A stretch of DNA of 64,000 bases from positions 12,038,214 to 12,102,213 of the forward strand of contig CM061138.1 in the NCBI GenBank assembly GCA_030789695.1, written 5' to 3'. Of the stretch, positions 1 to 9,989 are shown piece by piece. The translations under genes were made by a program, and so were the position numbers. Each line of letters begins with the position of its first letter. The first letter of the stretch is position 1. The notes beneath the pieces are model-generated. The model saw only the letters and a program-made list of their open reading frames with translations, made no database searches and was not told the DNA's origin. The stretch comes from Scilla litardierei (taxonomy: Eukaryota > Streptophyta > Magnoliopsida > Asparagales > Asparagaceae).

Positions 1-627
1 CGATAACATAAACCATCTAGAATGTGATGTGAAACACTGGATTTCATAGAAGTGTTACTGGGACTTAATCAGAAAATATGTAGACTGAACGTATACATAA
101 AATACCCGGTCATGCCAAGAAAAATCGGTGATGGTGATTCTGTGCAAACATTAGATAGTAAATTCAAAACAACATGATGTACCTCATGGTTTCCTTTTTT
201 AAGAGTTTGAGTCTGTGTAAGCTTCTTTAGTTTTTTCTTCCTTTTTTGCAATTCTTTGGGTCTTTTGATATTTTCTTTTTGACAGTCTTCAGACCAGCTT
301 ATGGACCCCAGATGAGAAAAAGGTCTAAAGCTATGCTTTCTTCTTCCCGGAATCTTTCGAAGTATGCATGAAAATAGCATTCAACCATTGCGTGTTCCAC
401 ATCATAAAGGTTATTAAGTGTCTAGATCTTGTCAAAGGTTTGGATCAATAAATTTTCCGCATCAAAGATTGAATAAAAGTCACATGTTAAGACCGCCATT
501 TTATGCCAGTTTGATGCATATGCAATAAAGCTAATAATTATTTGATTTTCCTAGACACTAAATGATGTACACAACCCTAATGGAGTGGGTTTTCAATCCG
601 AATGTCCTACCCACTAATTTTGAATGG

Positions 628-668
<41 letters not shown>

Positions 669-1022
669 GACTCATTTTGTCCGTCGAGAACGATTTGACA
701 GAAAAATAACACAAAGCTAATCCACTTGAATTCTTCCAAATCAGATTCAATATAAGAAAATCAAATTGAAAATCCCGTTCAAGTAGGCGATTTTAATGTT
801 TTTCCTTTATGCATCAAGTCGGTGATATGAAATTAGCAAGTTCAGTTTAGAATATTTGAAACCTAATAACTGAAGTGTTCAAATCATGATCAAAGGTTTG
901 GATCAGGAGTATGTATGCCTCAAACTGTCGATCTAAGCAACCATTTCCTGTCATACACTACTCGATGCCTAGGCTAGAAAACTCCATTCATTGATTTCCA
1001 ACTTATGCACTCTATAATACGT
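1..1022. other. Intron sequence without recognised genes
   Basis: AT-rich sequence in the left-most visible UGT80A intron. A 103-codon minus-strand reading frame (69-380) is Lys-rich with no recognisable motif, and I treat it as chance. A (GA)n microsatellite lies at about 627-665. No UGT80A exon was recognised here. Confidence 0.5.
627..665. repeat. (GA)n microsatellite
   Basis: An uninterrupted run of about 19 GA dinucleotides following GAATGGGG. Confidence 0.95.
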
Positions 1023-2200
1023 AGATAAATCCTGATTGGAGTGGATGTTCTATTTGATCAAGAAAATAAGGTTACAGCTGATTTATCTCAATTTTGACCT
1101 TTTTTCCTGATTTCATTGAATACTGATCGGACACCAATATAGTTTTGGCTTTGCTAAGTTTCAAACATGAAAATTTTAATACCTGTAATATTTGATCAGT
1201 TTTGGTAAATGTCAGATGATACATTCCGAGACTTGTTACAAAATCAAAATTTAAGGGAAAAGAATATAAATCTAATATGATTATCAATAATATCGTCTCC
1301 CACCAATTACTATTGTTATGTCAAATCCATAAATCCACGCCAATCATAAGTTGATAAACTTTTAATATAATTTTTATTATGGTCCCAATGTAACTCTAAA
1401 TATAACTCACAAATAATTAAAAATTGAAAAAAAACTAACACATGAATTTTTACTGCAGAGCAAGACATTTTCCATGCTTACATCAGATATCTATTATTCT
1501 CACACACACGCAAATACATATATCTATACGCATTATCTATATCTATATGTATATTATACACGTAGAGATTACTCGGTAACAAGTGTCACCTAATCATTTT
1601 GATAAAGTGCAGATAAATCATGATTGGAGTGGATGTTCTATTTGATCAAGAAAATAAGGTTACAGCTGATTCATCTCAATTTTGCCATTTTTCCTGATTT
1701 CATTGAATACCGATGGGACACCAATATAGTTTTGGCTTTGCTAAGTTTCAAACATGAAAATTTTGATACCTGTAATTTTTGATCAGTTTTGGTAAATGTC
1801 AGATGATACATTCCGAGACTTGTTACAAAATCAAAATTTAAGGAAAAAGAATATAAATCTAATATGATTATCAATAATATCGCCTCCCACCAATTACTAT
1901 TGTTATGTCAAATCCATAAATCCATGCCAATCATAAGTTGATAAACTTTTAATATAATTTTTCTTATGGTCCCAATGTAACTCTAAATGTAACTCACAAA
2001 TAATTAAAAATTGAAAAAAACTAACACATGAATTTTTACTGCAGAGCAAGACATTTTACATGCTTACATCAGATATCTATTATTCTCATACACACGCAAA
2101 TACATATATCTATACGCATTATCTACATCTATATGTATATTATACATGTATAGATTTCTCGGTAACAAGTGTCACCTAATCATTTTGATAAAGTGCAGAT
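1023..2200. repeat. 588-bp tandem duplication, two copies
   Basis: Copy 1 (about 1023-1610) and copy 2 (about 1611-2200) begin AGATAAATCNTGATTGGAGT and share nearly every base, including the block GTAACAAGTGTCACCTAATC near each right end (from 1577 and 2163). Differences are scattered single substitutions and 1-2 base indels. The 71- and 67-codon reading frames on the minus strand are the same sequence in each copy and show no coding signature. Confidence 0.92.
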
Positions 2201-3245
2201 GACATGCGGCCCCACATTAGCTAGGGAAAGTAAAACACCTAGGTTGTACTTTATTTTTTTCCCAACCATTGGGAGGCTGTCATGCCAGCTATACCTGATC
2301 ATTTTGATCAGGTGTCATCTATTACCCATTAATCTCATATATGTATATGTAAATACATAAGTAGCATAACTATATACATAGAGATATATGTAATACAAGT
2401 GTGTGTGTGTATACATGTATATACATACCCCTATATATTATGTGTGGGGGTGTGCATACGCAAACATACATTTATGTATTTGCATACACATACTACACAC
2501 ACATGTATGTATATGCATATGCATAGCTGTGTGTATGTGTGTGTACTTGGAAAGTAAGTGTGTGTATCTGTATTAATAATTGCAGCAAAAGATATACAAG
2601 TAACCTTGATTAACCTTGATGGGGGAGAGGAGAGACAAAAGGATAAGGAGGGGATATGGCCCAGGCACCGTTACCCACTAGCCAAGGCTAACCCTCCCCC
2701 ATCAATGTATGTGTGTAGGGTAGTTTTTTGGGTGCGAAAAAAGGCTTTTCGCACCGTGTGAAAACAATTTTAATTTTTTTTAGAAATTTGTTTTTCAAAA
2801 ATCTTTTTTTTGACGTTTAATCCATACAATAATATACCCATAGGGAAAATAATTAGTGAACCCTAGGGGGATTTGAGCACCGATCCACCAGTATAAAATT
2901 TAACGGTTCAGAACGTGCGAATTTGTTGTAATACCTTGATCGAATGCCAAATCACATTATTTTTTTACTATTATTTTTTTAGGTGTATAACAACATCAAG
3001 TGAAGGTGAAAAAAATTTCTTAAAAAATTAAAAACATTTTCACATCGTGCGAAATGTTCTCATTTGAAGATTTGCCTCTATATATATGGAATCATGTAGA
3101 TCGGGTGGCACCTGATCTAATAGATCAAGTGCAAAACACAAAAAGGAGGGCCCCATTGAAAGTACAAGCACAAGTGCGGTTCGTACTTTCCAACTTTATG
3201 TGTCTTGGCACCTGCAGGTGCCACTTTTTCTACATTATTTTCATA
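2201..3245. other. AT-rich and TG/TA-rich low-complexity intron sequence
   Basis: Between 2390 and 2560 the sequence is made of alternating TATATG/TGTGTG runs. The remainder is AT-rich with poly-T tracts (2770-2810). No gene, RNA or transposon termini were recognised. Confidence 0.5.
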
Positions 3246-3246
3246 T

Positions 3247-3650
3247 ATGGGTAAAGGGATCCTAAGGTGCCTCCTTAGATTCAATCTAAGGAGGCGCCCC
3301 CATTTCCACCCATCTCACACATTTTTTTTGGAAATTTTTTCATGGGTTTATTGTTCACCTTATGGATGATCAACATACCAAATTTCAAGGGATTTCAATA
3401 CTTTTTGAGCCCACATCTACCCCTTGCAACTTCGTGGGTTTTTCAGCACGTTTTTAGACCGTTGAAATTGTAAGGGGTAGATGGTGGCTCAAAAAGTTGT
3501 GGAATCCCTTGAAATTTGGTATGTTGATCATCCATGATGTGAACAACCACCCCATGAAAAAAAATTTCCAAAAAAATTGTAGGTGATGGGGGAAATGGGG
3601 GCGCCTCCTTAGATTTTCATCTAAGGAGACACCTTAGATCCCCTTTTTCC

Positions 3651-3653
<3 letters not shown>
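3247..3653. mobile_element. About 400-bp full-length hairpin (foldback MITE)
   Basis: The left arm from 3256 (GGGATCCTAAGGTGCCTCC) is the inverse of the right arm ending at about 3647 (read inward, GGGGATCTAAGGTGTCTCC). Complementarity continues through GGAGGCGCCCCCATTTC, TTGGAAATTTTTT, GATGATCAACATACC, AATTTCAAGGGATT and CATCTACCCCTT to a short loop near 3450. The element is therefore one long inverted repeat. It is flanked by TATATA sequence, so its exact ends and a TA target duplication cannot be fixed. There is no coding capacity. Transcribed in the intron, it would fold into a roughly 190-bp stem. Confidence 0.88.
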
Positions 3654-3654
<1 letters not shown>

Positions 3655-3690
<36 letters not shown>

Positions 3691-4215
3691 TAGATGTGTG
3701 TACGTGCATATGTATATGTATGCATATCTATTTTATGCATGTGTATATGGATGCATGTATCCATATAAGTATGTATGCATATTTATTGTATGCATATGTA
3801 TATATTTATATATGTTCATATATATGTATAATGTACATGTGGTGTCAGTATGAGAAAATTTCCCGCATTGATGTACATATACACTATGTTATTTATTTCC
3901 TTAAATATTTTACATTCATTTTGCACATCATAGAGAATCAACATACCAAATATCAAGTAAATCTAACGTTATTTGACCTTCGATCCGATTGGTACAAACT
4001 CAACAATTTCAAAACAATAGAACTTTTTGTAACTAGTGGATCAAGTGTCAAATCCCTCAAGGTTCACCAATATTTATGGTTTTAAGATTTTAGAATGTAT
4101 ACATCAATCTTTTAAAAAGATTTCAAAAAATTATGGGGATGGGGTTTTAAGCTGCCATCATAGAAAAATCCATGCGCTGACGACAGCACATACCTATTAC
4201 CCACGTATATATTAC
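3655..4215. other. (TA)n microsatellite and AT-rich sequence
   Basis: A (TA)n run at about 3654-3686 is followed by ATGCATATGTATA-type low-complexity sequence to about 3835. The 129-codon frame starting at 3696 is translated low complexity (repeated Tyr/Ile/Cys/His) and not a gene. Nothing else was recognised. Confidence 0.6.
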
Positions 4216-4604
4216 AATAATGAATATCATATGATATGTGAGCTAAGGCCTCATGTATGGCCTCAAAAACTCTGTCCTCCTGTATTCTTTACAATCAGAA
4301 CCGTTTATTTTGATCTTCATACTTTAAACCCCCAAAACACAAAATATCATGTGAACTCAAAACGTTTTGCTCAGGCATCCACCCGTCGTAAAAAGTTCTT
4401 CTCTTATGGAACTGTTAAATTTGTGATAAATTGATAAACAAGTAAAACCATATGGATTCACAAGATATTCGATGTTTTGAGGTTTTAAACTATGAAGATC
4501 AAAATTAATAGTTCTTCCAATCGTCTGGAAAAAAATATAAGTGTAGAGTTTTCGAGGCTGCATATGGGGCAATAGCCCCATATATTATATGATACCCATT
4601 ATTT
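4216..4604. mobile_element. Foldback MITE, 'AATGGGTATCAT' family (389 bp, older copy)
   Basis: The left end AATAATGAATATCATATGATA and the inverse of the right end AATAATGGGTATCATATAATA match. The arms continue inward through matching GGCCTCNNGNATGGCCTC and GCCTCRAAAACTCT, TTNATTTTGATCTTCATA and TTTAAACC. Both arms carry substitutions, so this is an old copy. The same 14-bp end is found in the hairpins at 38525 and 39998. Confidence 0.82.
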
Positions 4605-4724
4605 TCGGTGTATGTAGGTGTATGTATATGTATGCATGCATATATATTGTACACATATATTTATTTATTTACTTATAAGTTTTATATGTATGTATATATG
4701 TGTATTCATCTTGCTGTGTGTATG

Positions 4725-5134
4725 TGATGTGATCCGCTAGGTTTTTGATGATAAAAGGGGTGGATTATTATGGTGAAAGGTGGGATTTTTATGGAAAATG
4801 TGGGGATTTGGGAGGAAAGAAAGATTTTTATTATTAAAACTAAAATAAAAAAGGATAAATTTGGCCACAATAGGAGAGGATACCGCTCTCTTAGCTTTTC
4901 CTTCGAGATGAAAGCCTAAATCTCCTAAACTAGGATTCGTGGACGTCTAATACAAATTTCCTCTCAATAATTAAGCATCAAAAACTCTCCTAGCCGGCCT
5001 TAGCTCTAATAAAGGAAAAATAACAGAAATAACAGATTTTACGAAAAAGCCACATGATACTGAAAATTACAAAAAGACCTAAAAACTGAAAATTCCAAAA
5101 ATGTCCCTGATGGGCCTAAATACAAAACACATCA
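4725..5134 (-). repeat. 3' LTR of the 4725-7441 gypsy element
   Basis: 410 bp, TG...CA with short terminal inverted repeats TGATGTG / CACATCA. The internal border at 5135 is followed by CTCCACCCCCGAGG, the complement of a polypurine tract. It aligns end to end with 7004-7441. Confidence 0.92.
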
Positions 5135-6978
5135 TTACTCCACCCCCGAGGAACCACCTTGTCCTCAAAGTGGTGTTGTAAAAATCATGGGCTCACTAAT
5201 CCAGATAAAAGTTCTCATCCCATCTTCGAATCTTCCTGCTCCACTATCTAGCCTTTTTCATCTTCAATGATCAGCATCTAAAGAGCATGATCCTTGCAAC
5301 GATGTCCCGATCCCTACCTCTTGCCACATCGAAAACAAAGTCCCTTGGTGCGCCTTTCCTGTATTTCTGCCTCTGTGAGCCGCTTACGCCTATTGTCCGA
5401 TTGAGGCTCGATGTTTTTCTCGTGGCGGGACTGAAGCCCTCCTGATGTCGCCATCTTCTTCCCTATTGTTACCTAGCTGCGAAAAATGGATCAGCTGCAT
5501 GCTCCCCTGGCTTACCGCTCCTCTGCCAGCCTGTCCTCCACCATCCTGGCGAGTCGCATCTGGTCTAATAACCCTCTGGACCTCTGTATTCGCAACTCCG
5601 CTCGAATGCTGGGTTTTAGTCCTTTCATGAAGCACCCCTCCAAGGACTCTCTTGAAACTCCACGGACACGGCTTGCCATCATCTCAAATTTCTTTATTTA
5701 GTCCATGACCGTTCCATCCTGCCTCAGTACATAAAGCTGCTCGTACATGTCTCCCCCGGGTCTCCCTGAACCGGTCAGGGAGGCAGACCTTGAACTCCTC
5801 CTACGAGCTGAACGGTCATTGCTGCTGTCTCCATCTGTACAAAGATAGAGCATCCCCCTCTAAGCACACCCCAACAGCCATCATCCACTCTGCCTCAGAG
5901 ATCTGTGAGACCTCAAAATACCATTCTGCCCAGTAGATCCACCCAAATGGGTCCTCATCCTCAAAGATCGGCATCTTCGATTTCATGACCTTGTTTTCTA
6001 CTAAAAATCCCCCAAGTGCTCCTCGTCCCTGATGATGGGTCGTGGCTGGTGAGGGTCATGTATGCCATAATAGTCTCCTGCTGGAGCCATATCCTACCCA
6101 TCATCATTCTCACAATCTGCCTCTCCCCAGTCTGCTCCACCACCATCCCCGAAGACCATATGATCATCCTCGTGGTACCTGACATAGTCTTCGTACTCCA
6201 CCTCCCAGACTTGACGTCGTCTTTCTACAACAAGCCGCGTCCTATGGAGCCCCTGAAATTCTTCCACGTCATCATTTGGTCCGAAAAGCCGCTGAAAATC
6301 TTCGTCAAGGTCTCGACGGGCTCCCAGACATCACCGAGCCCTGTATGCTGCTCTCAAGGCTCGATGGACCTATGGTGGGTCGACAGGGGCCTGTGAGGGA
6401 CCTGTCGGCCCTGCACGGTGTCTGTAGGGGCCCTGCAAACCTGCTGGGCCTACATGGGCCTGCAGGGCCGCCTGCAGGCTGCATAGGGCACGCGCGGCCT
6501 GCGACAGTGCCTGTAGGCCCCTAACAGCCTGTAGGGCTGCCTGCAATCTCTCCGCAACAGCTAGGGTTCCCCACATGGTTAGGGTTTTCCCCTTCGTGGG
6601 GGTTTCTTCTTCTTCCATAAAGTAGTCATCGACGTCAGATAGCAAACCCTAGTTGTATTCCTCTGCTTTTCCTTTCATTTTCTTCAAAGCCATCACATTT
6701 TGCCCTAGACTTGGGTTTTCGCCCAAATCAGAAATTTTCACCACCTTTATTTGAAAAATTCTCGAGTTAGAGTTTGTAAGGAAGCACCTTATTGCGCTAG
6801 GGCTTAAACCTTGTTACGCTAGGTCTTCACCATATTTCACTAGGATTTGCATGATCTCTTCGAATCTTTTATCCGATGATGCCCTAAGATCCTCCAAAGA
6901 TTTCTTCATCTCTCTGATCTCGTCGTCGAATTTTTCGTCCAACGCGTCGATATTGTCCTTGGATCTCATCTCCGCCAT
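5135..6978 (-). pseudogene. Gypsy gag remnant (N-terminal coil, capsid-like piece, zinc knuckle)
   Basis: Reading minus strand, the start codon at 6978 (MAEMRSKDNIDALDEKF) follows the primer site and opens a 54-codon charged coiled segment ending at 6814. About 6530-6360 is a GC-rich Gly/Pro-type stretch. About 5990-5830 reads KMPIFEDEDPFGWIYWAEWY, the conserved 'retrotransposon gag' block. About 5400-5280 carries a CX2C-type knuckle (KGLCFRCGKR, GHRCKDHAL). These pieces lie in different frames separated by stops, so no intact Gag can be made. It resembles the gag at 9990-19735 and the one at 53205-54880. Confidence 0.8.
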
Positions 6979-6988
6979 GGATCGTAGA

Positions 6989-7002
6989 TGCTCTGATACC
7001 AA
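6989..7002 (-). other. Primer-binding site, initiator tRNA-Met
   Basis: Minus strand TTGGTATCAGAGCA, two bases inside the 5' LTR (7004). It is complementary to the 3' end of plant initiator tRNA-Met, as in most plant LTR retrotransposons. Confidence 0.88.
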
Positions 7003-7003
7003 T

Positions 7004-7441
7004 TGATGCGATCCGCTAGGGTTTTGATGATAAAAGGGGATTTTTTTTATGGTGAATGGTGGGATTTTAATGGGAAAAATGAGATTTTAAGGGTGAAAAG
7101 AGGGGATTTGGGGGAAAAGAAGGATTTTTATTAATAAAAACTGAAATAAAAAAGGATAAATTTGGCCACAATTGGAGGAGGCCGCTCTCCTAGCTTTTCC
7201 TTCGAGATGGAAGCATAAATCTCGCAAAGTAGAGTTCGTGGACGCCTAGTACAAATTTCCTCTCAATAATCAAGCATCAAAAACTCTCCTAGTCGGCCCT
7301 AGCTCTAATAAAGGGAAAATTACAGATATAACAAATTTTACGAAAAAATCCATAATACTGAAAATTACGAAAATGCCCCCCCCCAAAAAAAAACTGAAAA
7401 TTTCAAAGTGCCCCTGATGGGCATAAATGCAAAACGCATCG
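7004..7441 (-). repeat. 5' LTR of the 4725-7441 gypsy element
   Basis: 438 bp, begins TGATGCGATCCGC and ends ACGCATCG (final base mutated from A). It is followed at 7442 by the target duplication GTATG. Confidence 0.92.
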
Positions 7442-7446
7442 GTATG

Positions 7447-7740
7447 TAGATAGACATGTGATATCAAGCTTATTCAAACCAAACTTGAGCAAGATGGCCT
7501 AATTTGAGTTCGGCTCATTTACGAATTTGAATAGTTTGTGAACAATTTGTTCATTTGACATGCTTGACCAGCCTGATCTGCAGTGAAATGCTAGCCATTC
7601 TAAAATTGTTACTTGTTCCATTGCTACCACTATTCATGAGTGCTTACTTGCTGAAAATTAAAATAATTATATAATCAAATATGTGTGTGTGTGTGTGTGT
7701 GTGTGATATAACAACCTAGTAAGAAGAAAAGAAGCCTCAC
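7447..7740. other. Intron sequence and (TG)n microsatellite
   Basis: Ordinary AT-rich intron 3' of the 58-bp UGT80A exon, with a (TG)n run at about 7680-7705. No other feature was seen. Confidence 0.6.
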
Positions 7741-7798
7741 CCGGTATCCAGCAGATTGTTTGACACGAGAAAGAGGATGTGGAAATTCACTGGTTGGA
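7741..7798 (-). CDS. UGT80A2: UGT80A short exon (PTSEFPHPLSRVKQSAGYR)
   Basis: This 58-bp exon has one base completing Thr and then 19 codons, PTSEFPHPLSRVKQSAGYR, continuing the FFTMPWT of the previous exon as family members do. The acceptor is TTGGCAG before TCCAACC and the donor is TACCGG followed by GTGAGG. A 156-bp intron separates it from the 7955-8018 exon. The next family segment (beginning LSYQIVDS in relatives) was looked for to the left on the minus strand and not found, so the following intron is longer than 7.7 kb and the gene continues past position 1. Confidence 0.92.
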
Positions 7799-7954
7799 CT
7801 GCCAAGAACACAACAATAGATGATGGATCAATGATGGAAGTTCGAAAATAAGGATAATTTTGCAGCATTATTTTATCTCCTGAAATCCACTCAACAATAG
7901 ATTACAACAAACAACAGAATTGAGAATGAATAACACACAATGAACAAGACTCAC

Positions 7955-8018
7955 GTCCATGGCATTGTAAAAAATATGTGGATTGGTACTTTAAGCGCCT
8001 CGGCCACATGTGTATGTC
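7955..8018 (-). CDS. UGT80A2: UGT80A short exon (HTHVAEALKVPIHIFFTMPW)
   Basis: This 64-bp exon reads, after completing the split Gly codon, HTHVAEALKVPIHIFFTMPW plus two bases of a Thr codon. In the family this follows 'IIANPPAYG' directly, so it joins to the exon ending at 44059 across a 36,040-bp intron. The acceptor is TTGTTCAG before GACATACAC and the donor is ATGGAC followed by GTGAGTC, a near-consensus plant donor. The HTHVAEAL and FFTMPWTPT blocks are among the most conserved in sterol glucosyltransferases. At this length, homology-free gene prediction would probably miss it. Confidence 0.92.
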
Positions 8019-8640
8019 CTGAACAAGCATTCACCCAGGTCAGCAGTCATACTCAAGATTTCCAATTGGGTATAAAATATAAATACTATAAATCTCCTGT
8101 GTTCAAGAAAAGCAGAAACATATCATGATCAACACAGCATCCCATTTTGAATCAAGAATTGAAGGCCAAGGGTGACAGAGCAAATAATATTAAATAATAT
8201 TCGGCAACATATAGTCCACAATGGAAAAATGACTGCTAAACCCCACACATACTTAACAATTCAGACGGACAGAGCCTAGACAGCTTTTACATAATGCATC
8301 TCAACATGGTGCTATAATGCCAAAGCCACTCTAAGTCATGTCAAAATTTCCAAAACAGTTCAAGTTATTTATGTGTTTACTTATTTATTGAAGAAAACAA
8401 AATGGTTTACTTATTGCATCCCAGGACAAAGTATTACCTGGTTGATTTTCATGGGCACCTCTTCTGGACATTGGTCATTAAGCAACAATATGAAGTTCAC
8501 TATTTCATTTTTTATTCAGTCACACAGTTAAACACCTTTGTCCTTTGATATCTTCCAATGCTCAAAGTAAATACAAAAAAATCTCAAGCTTGCTAAGAAA
8601 AAACAAAGGGTTGGATACGCCACAGCATGTCTTCTTGTGA
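8019..8640. other. 5' flank of the 36-kb intron content, nothing recognised
   Basis: AT-rich sequence directly upstream (in transcription) of the 64-bp exon acceptor. It presumably holds the branch point and polypyrimidine tract plus old intron sequence. I see no LTR or coding remnant until about 8640. Confidence 0.5.
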
Positions 8641-9051
8641 TGTAGAGTTGGAAGAATTCCGTACTTTAGTTGGATGATCTATTGTTTAAGGGGTAAGTAT
8701 GTCCCAGCATGTCTTTTTGTGGTGCATCGGTATTAATGGTTAAGAAGAAAGATGGATCGAGTAACGTATGCATCTCCTACCAGGAGCTGAACAAGGCTGA
8801 ACAAGATGACAGTCAAGTATCTATTACCATATATCAATGACATTCGATCAGCTTGGTAAATCGTGAGTCTTCTCCAAGTTGGACCTCAAGAGTTGTTATC
8901 ATCAGGTGAAAGTCAATGCATTCACATGATAGCTTTTCGGACCAAATACAAACACTATAAATTCTTGGTTATGATGTTTGGTGTGATCATTGTACCTGCA
9001 AGGTTCATGAATCTCATGAACCAAGTCTTCCATGAGTTTCTAAACAAGTTC

Positions 9052-9123
9052 GTTGTAATCGTATACTAAAAGAATGAAGAAGAACATGTTGTAATCGTAT
9101 ACTAAAAGAATGAAGAAGAACAT
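9052..9123. repeat. 36-bp tandem duplication
   Basis: GTTGTAATCGTATACTAAAA with its 16 following bases is repeated without a gap (9052-9087 and 9088-9123), inside the RT pseudogene. Confidence 0.95.
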
Positions 9124-9359
9124 GATGAGCATCTTCGGACGGAGTGAAAGACATTGCAGCAACACCAATTGTATGCCACGTTCAACAAGAGCAAGTTTTG
9201 ATTGAACAAAATAGCTTTTCTTCGGCATGTGATGTCAAGAGAAGATATATTGGTAGACCCAAAAAAGTCTTAGTAGTCTAGAATTGACATGTTCCTCGAG
9301 TAATTTCAAATATTTGAAGCTTTCTGATATTGGCAAGTTACAATCAAAGACTTATCTAA

Positions 9360-9441
9360 AACTTCTCTAAGATCATAGAACCTACGATACAATTTCAAGA
9401 AACTTCTCTAAGATCATAGAACCTACGATACAATTTCAAGA
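9360..9441. repeat. 41-bp tandem duplication
   Basis: AACTTCTCTAAGATCATAGA with its 21 following bases occurs twice in tandem (9360-9400, 9401-9441). Confidence 0.93.
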
Positions 9442-9616
9442 GAAGATGTTGAATTCGTCTGGTCCAAAGCTTGTAAGCAAGCGTTTATAAAACTGGAAGC
9501 GAGTTAACAGATGTGTCAGCCTTAATAAAACCAAACTAGATATGATGTACTATGATGCATCAGATAAAACCCTTAAATGTGTGCTACATCAACACGGTTA
9601 TATGGAGGCTTATGTG

Positions 9617-9963
9617 TGTTAGACTCGGCGGCCCCTCCTCCTGCACCCAGCCGCGCGCAAGTCCAGCCGCACCCTATGGGTGTTTTCGACCCCTTCTCCC
9701 TTTATTAATATTCTAATGGCAAACTTGTAATTGTGGGAGGAGGGGGTTTATTCTTAAGCTAGGGCTAGCCGTCATTTTAGTTTTTACGCTTGATTATTGA
9801 TAATTGAATTGTTCTTGAGAATTCTTACGTAGATCTTAGGAGAGTGCGGACGTCCTCGCTTATCGGCGTCTTGGGAGGGCGGTTGCCCCTTCCATTGTAA
9901 CCAAAGTTATCTTTTTATCGGTATTTTCTTCTATAAAAGTTCAGATCTACTTAATTCCTATCA
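9617..9963 (+). repeat. 5' LTR of the gag-only gypsy
   Basis: 347 bp. Starts TGTTAGACTCGGCGG; carries the U5-side block GTGCGGACGTCCTC followed by GGCGTCTTGGGAGGGCGG; ends TTCCTATCA, directly before the primer site. Confidence 0.93.
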
Positions 9964-9965
9964 AT

Positions 9966-9977
9966 TTGATATCAGAG
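9966..9977 (+). other. Primer-binding site (initiator tRNA-Met, degenerate)
   Basis: TTGATATCAGAG lies two bases after the 5' LTR. It differs by one base from the usual TTGGTATCAGAG. Confidence 0.8.
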
Positions 9978-9989
9978 TAGTGACGATCC

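Larger units (their letters stand above)
4725..7441 (-). mobile_element. Internally deleted Ty3/gypsy LTR element (2.7 kb)
   Basis: Two direct LTRs, 4725-5134 and 7004-7441, begin TGATGYGATCCGCTAGG and end CRCATCA/G. The target-site duplication GTATG is perfect at 4720-4724 and 7442-7446. On the minus strand the order is LTR, primer-binding site (6989-7002), a gag remnant, then immediately a purine-rich CTCGGGGGTGGAG and the other LTR. The integrase, RT and RNase H are missing, so this is a non-autonomous or deleted derivative. It lies in the UGT80A intron in the same orientation as the gene. Confidence 0.93.
8640..9611 (+). pseudogene. Degenerate Ty3/gypsy pol: reverse transcriptase to RNase H start (left part)
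   Basis: About 8738-8794 reads VKKKDGSSNVCISYQELNK, an RT motif block. A segment near 8870 recalls FSKLDLKSGYHQ in a broken frame. About 8938-9066 reads FRTKYKHYKFLVMMFG then FMNLMNQVFHEFLNKFVVI, the region leading to the catalytic YxDD, which is not preserved. About 9480-9600 resembles RNase H (YDASDKTLKCVLHQHG). Many stops and frame shifts occur. Short tandem duplications of 36 bp (9052-9123) and 41 bp (9360-9441) interrupt it. The pseudogene is cut at 9611-9616 by the 10.5-kb gypsy insertion and resumes at 20144. Confidence 0.8.

Noticed and set aside
69..380. 103-codon minus-strand reading frame
   Set aside because: Lys-rich low complexity, no family resemblance, no UGT80A similarity, and inside an intron. 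Most likely chance.
3696..4085. 129-codon plus-strand frame
   Set aside because: Translation of ATGTATA-type low-complexity DNA (Cys/Ile/Tyr/His runs), partly overlapping the flank of a hairpin element.
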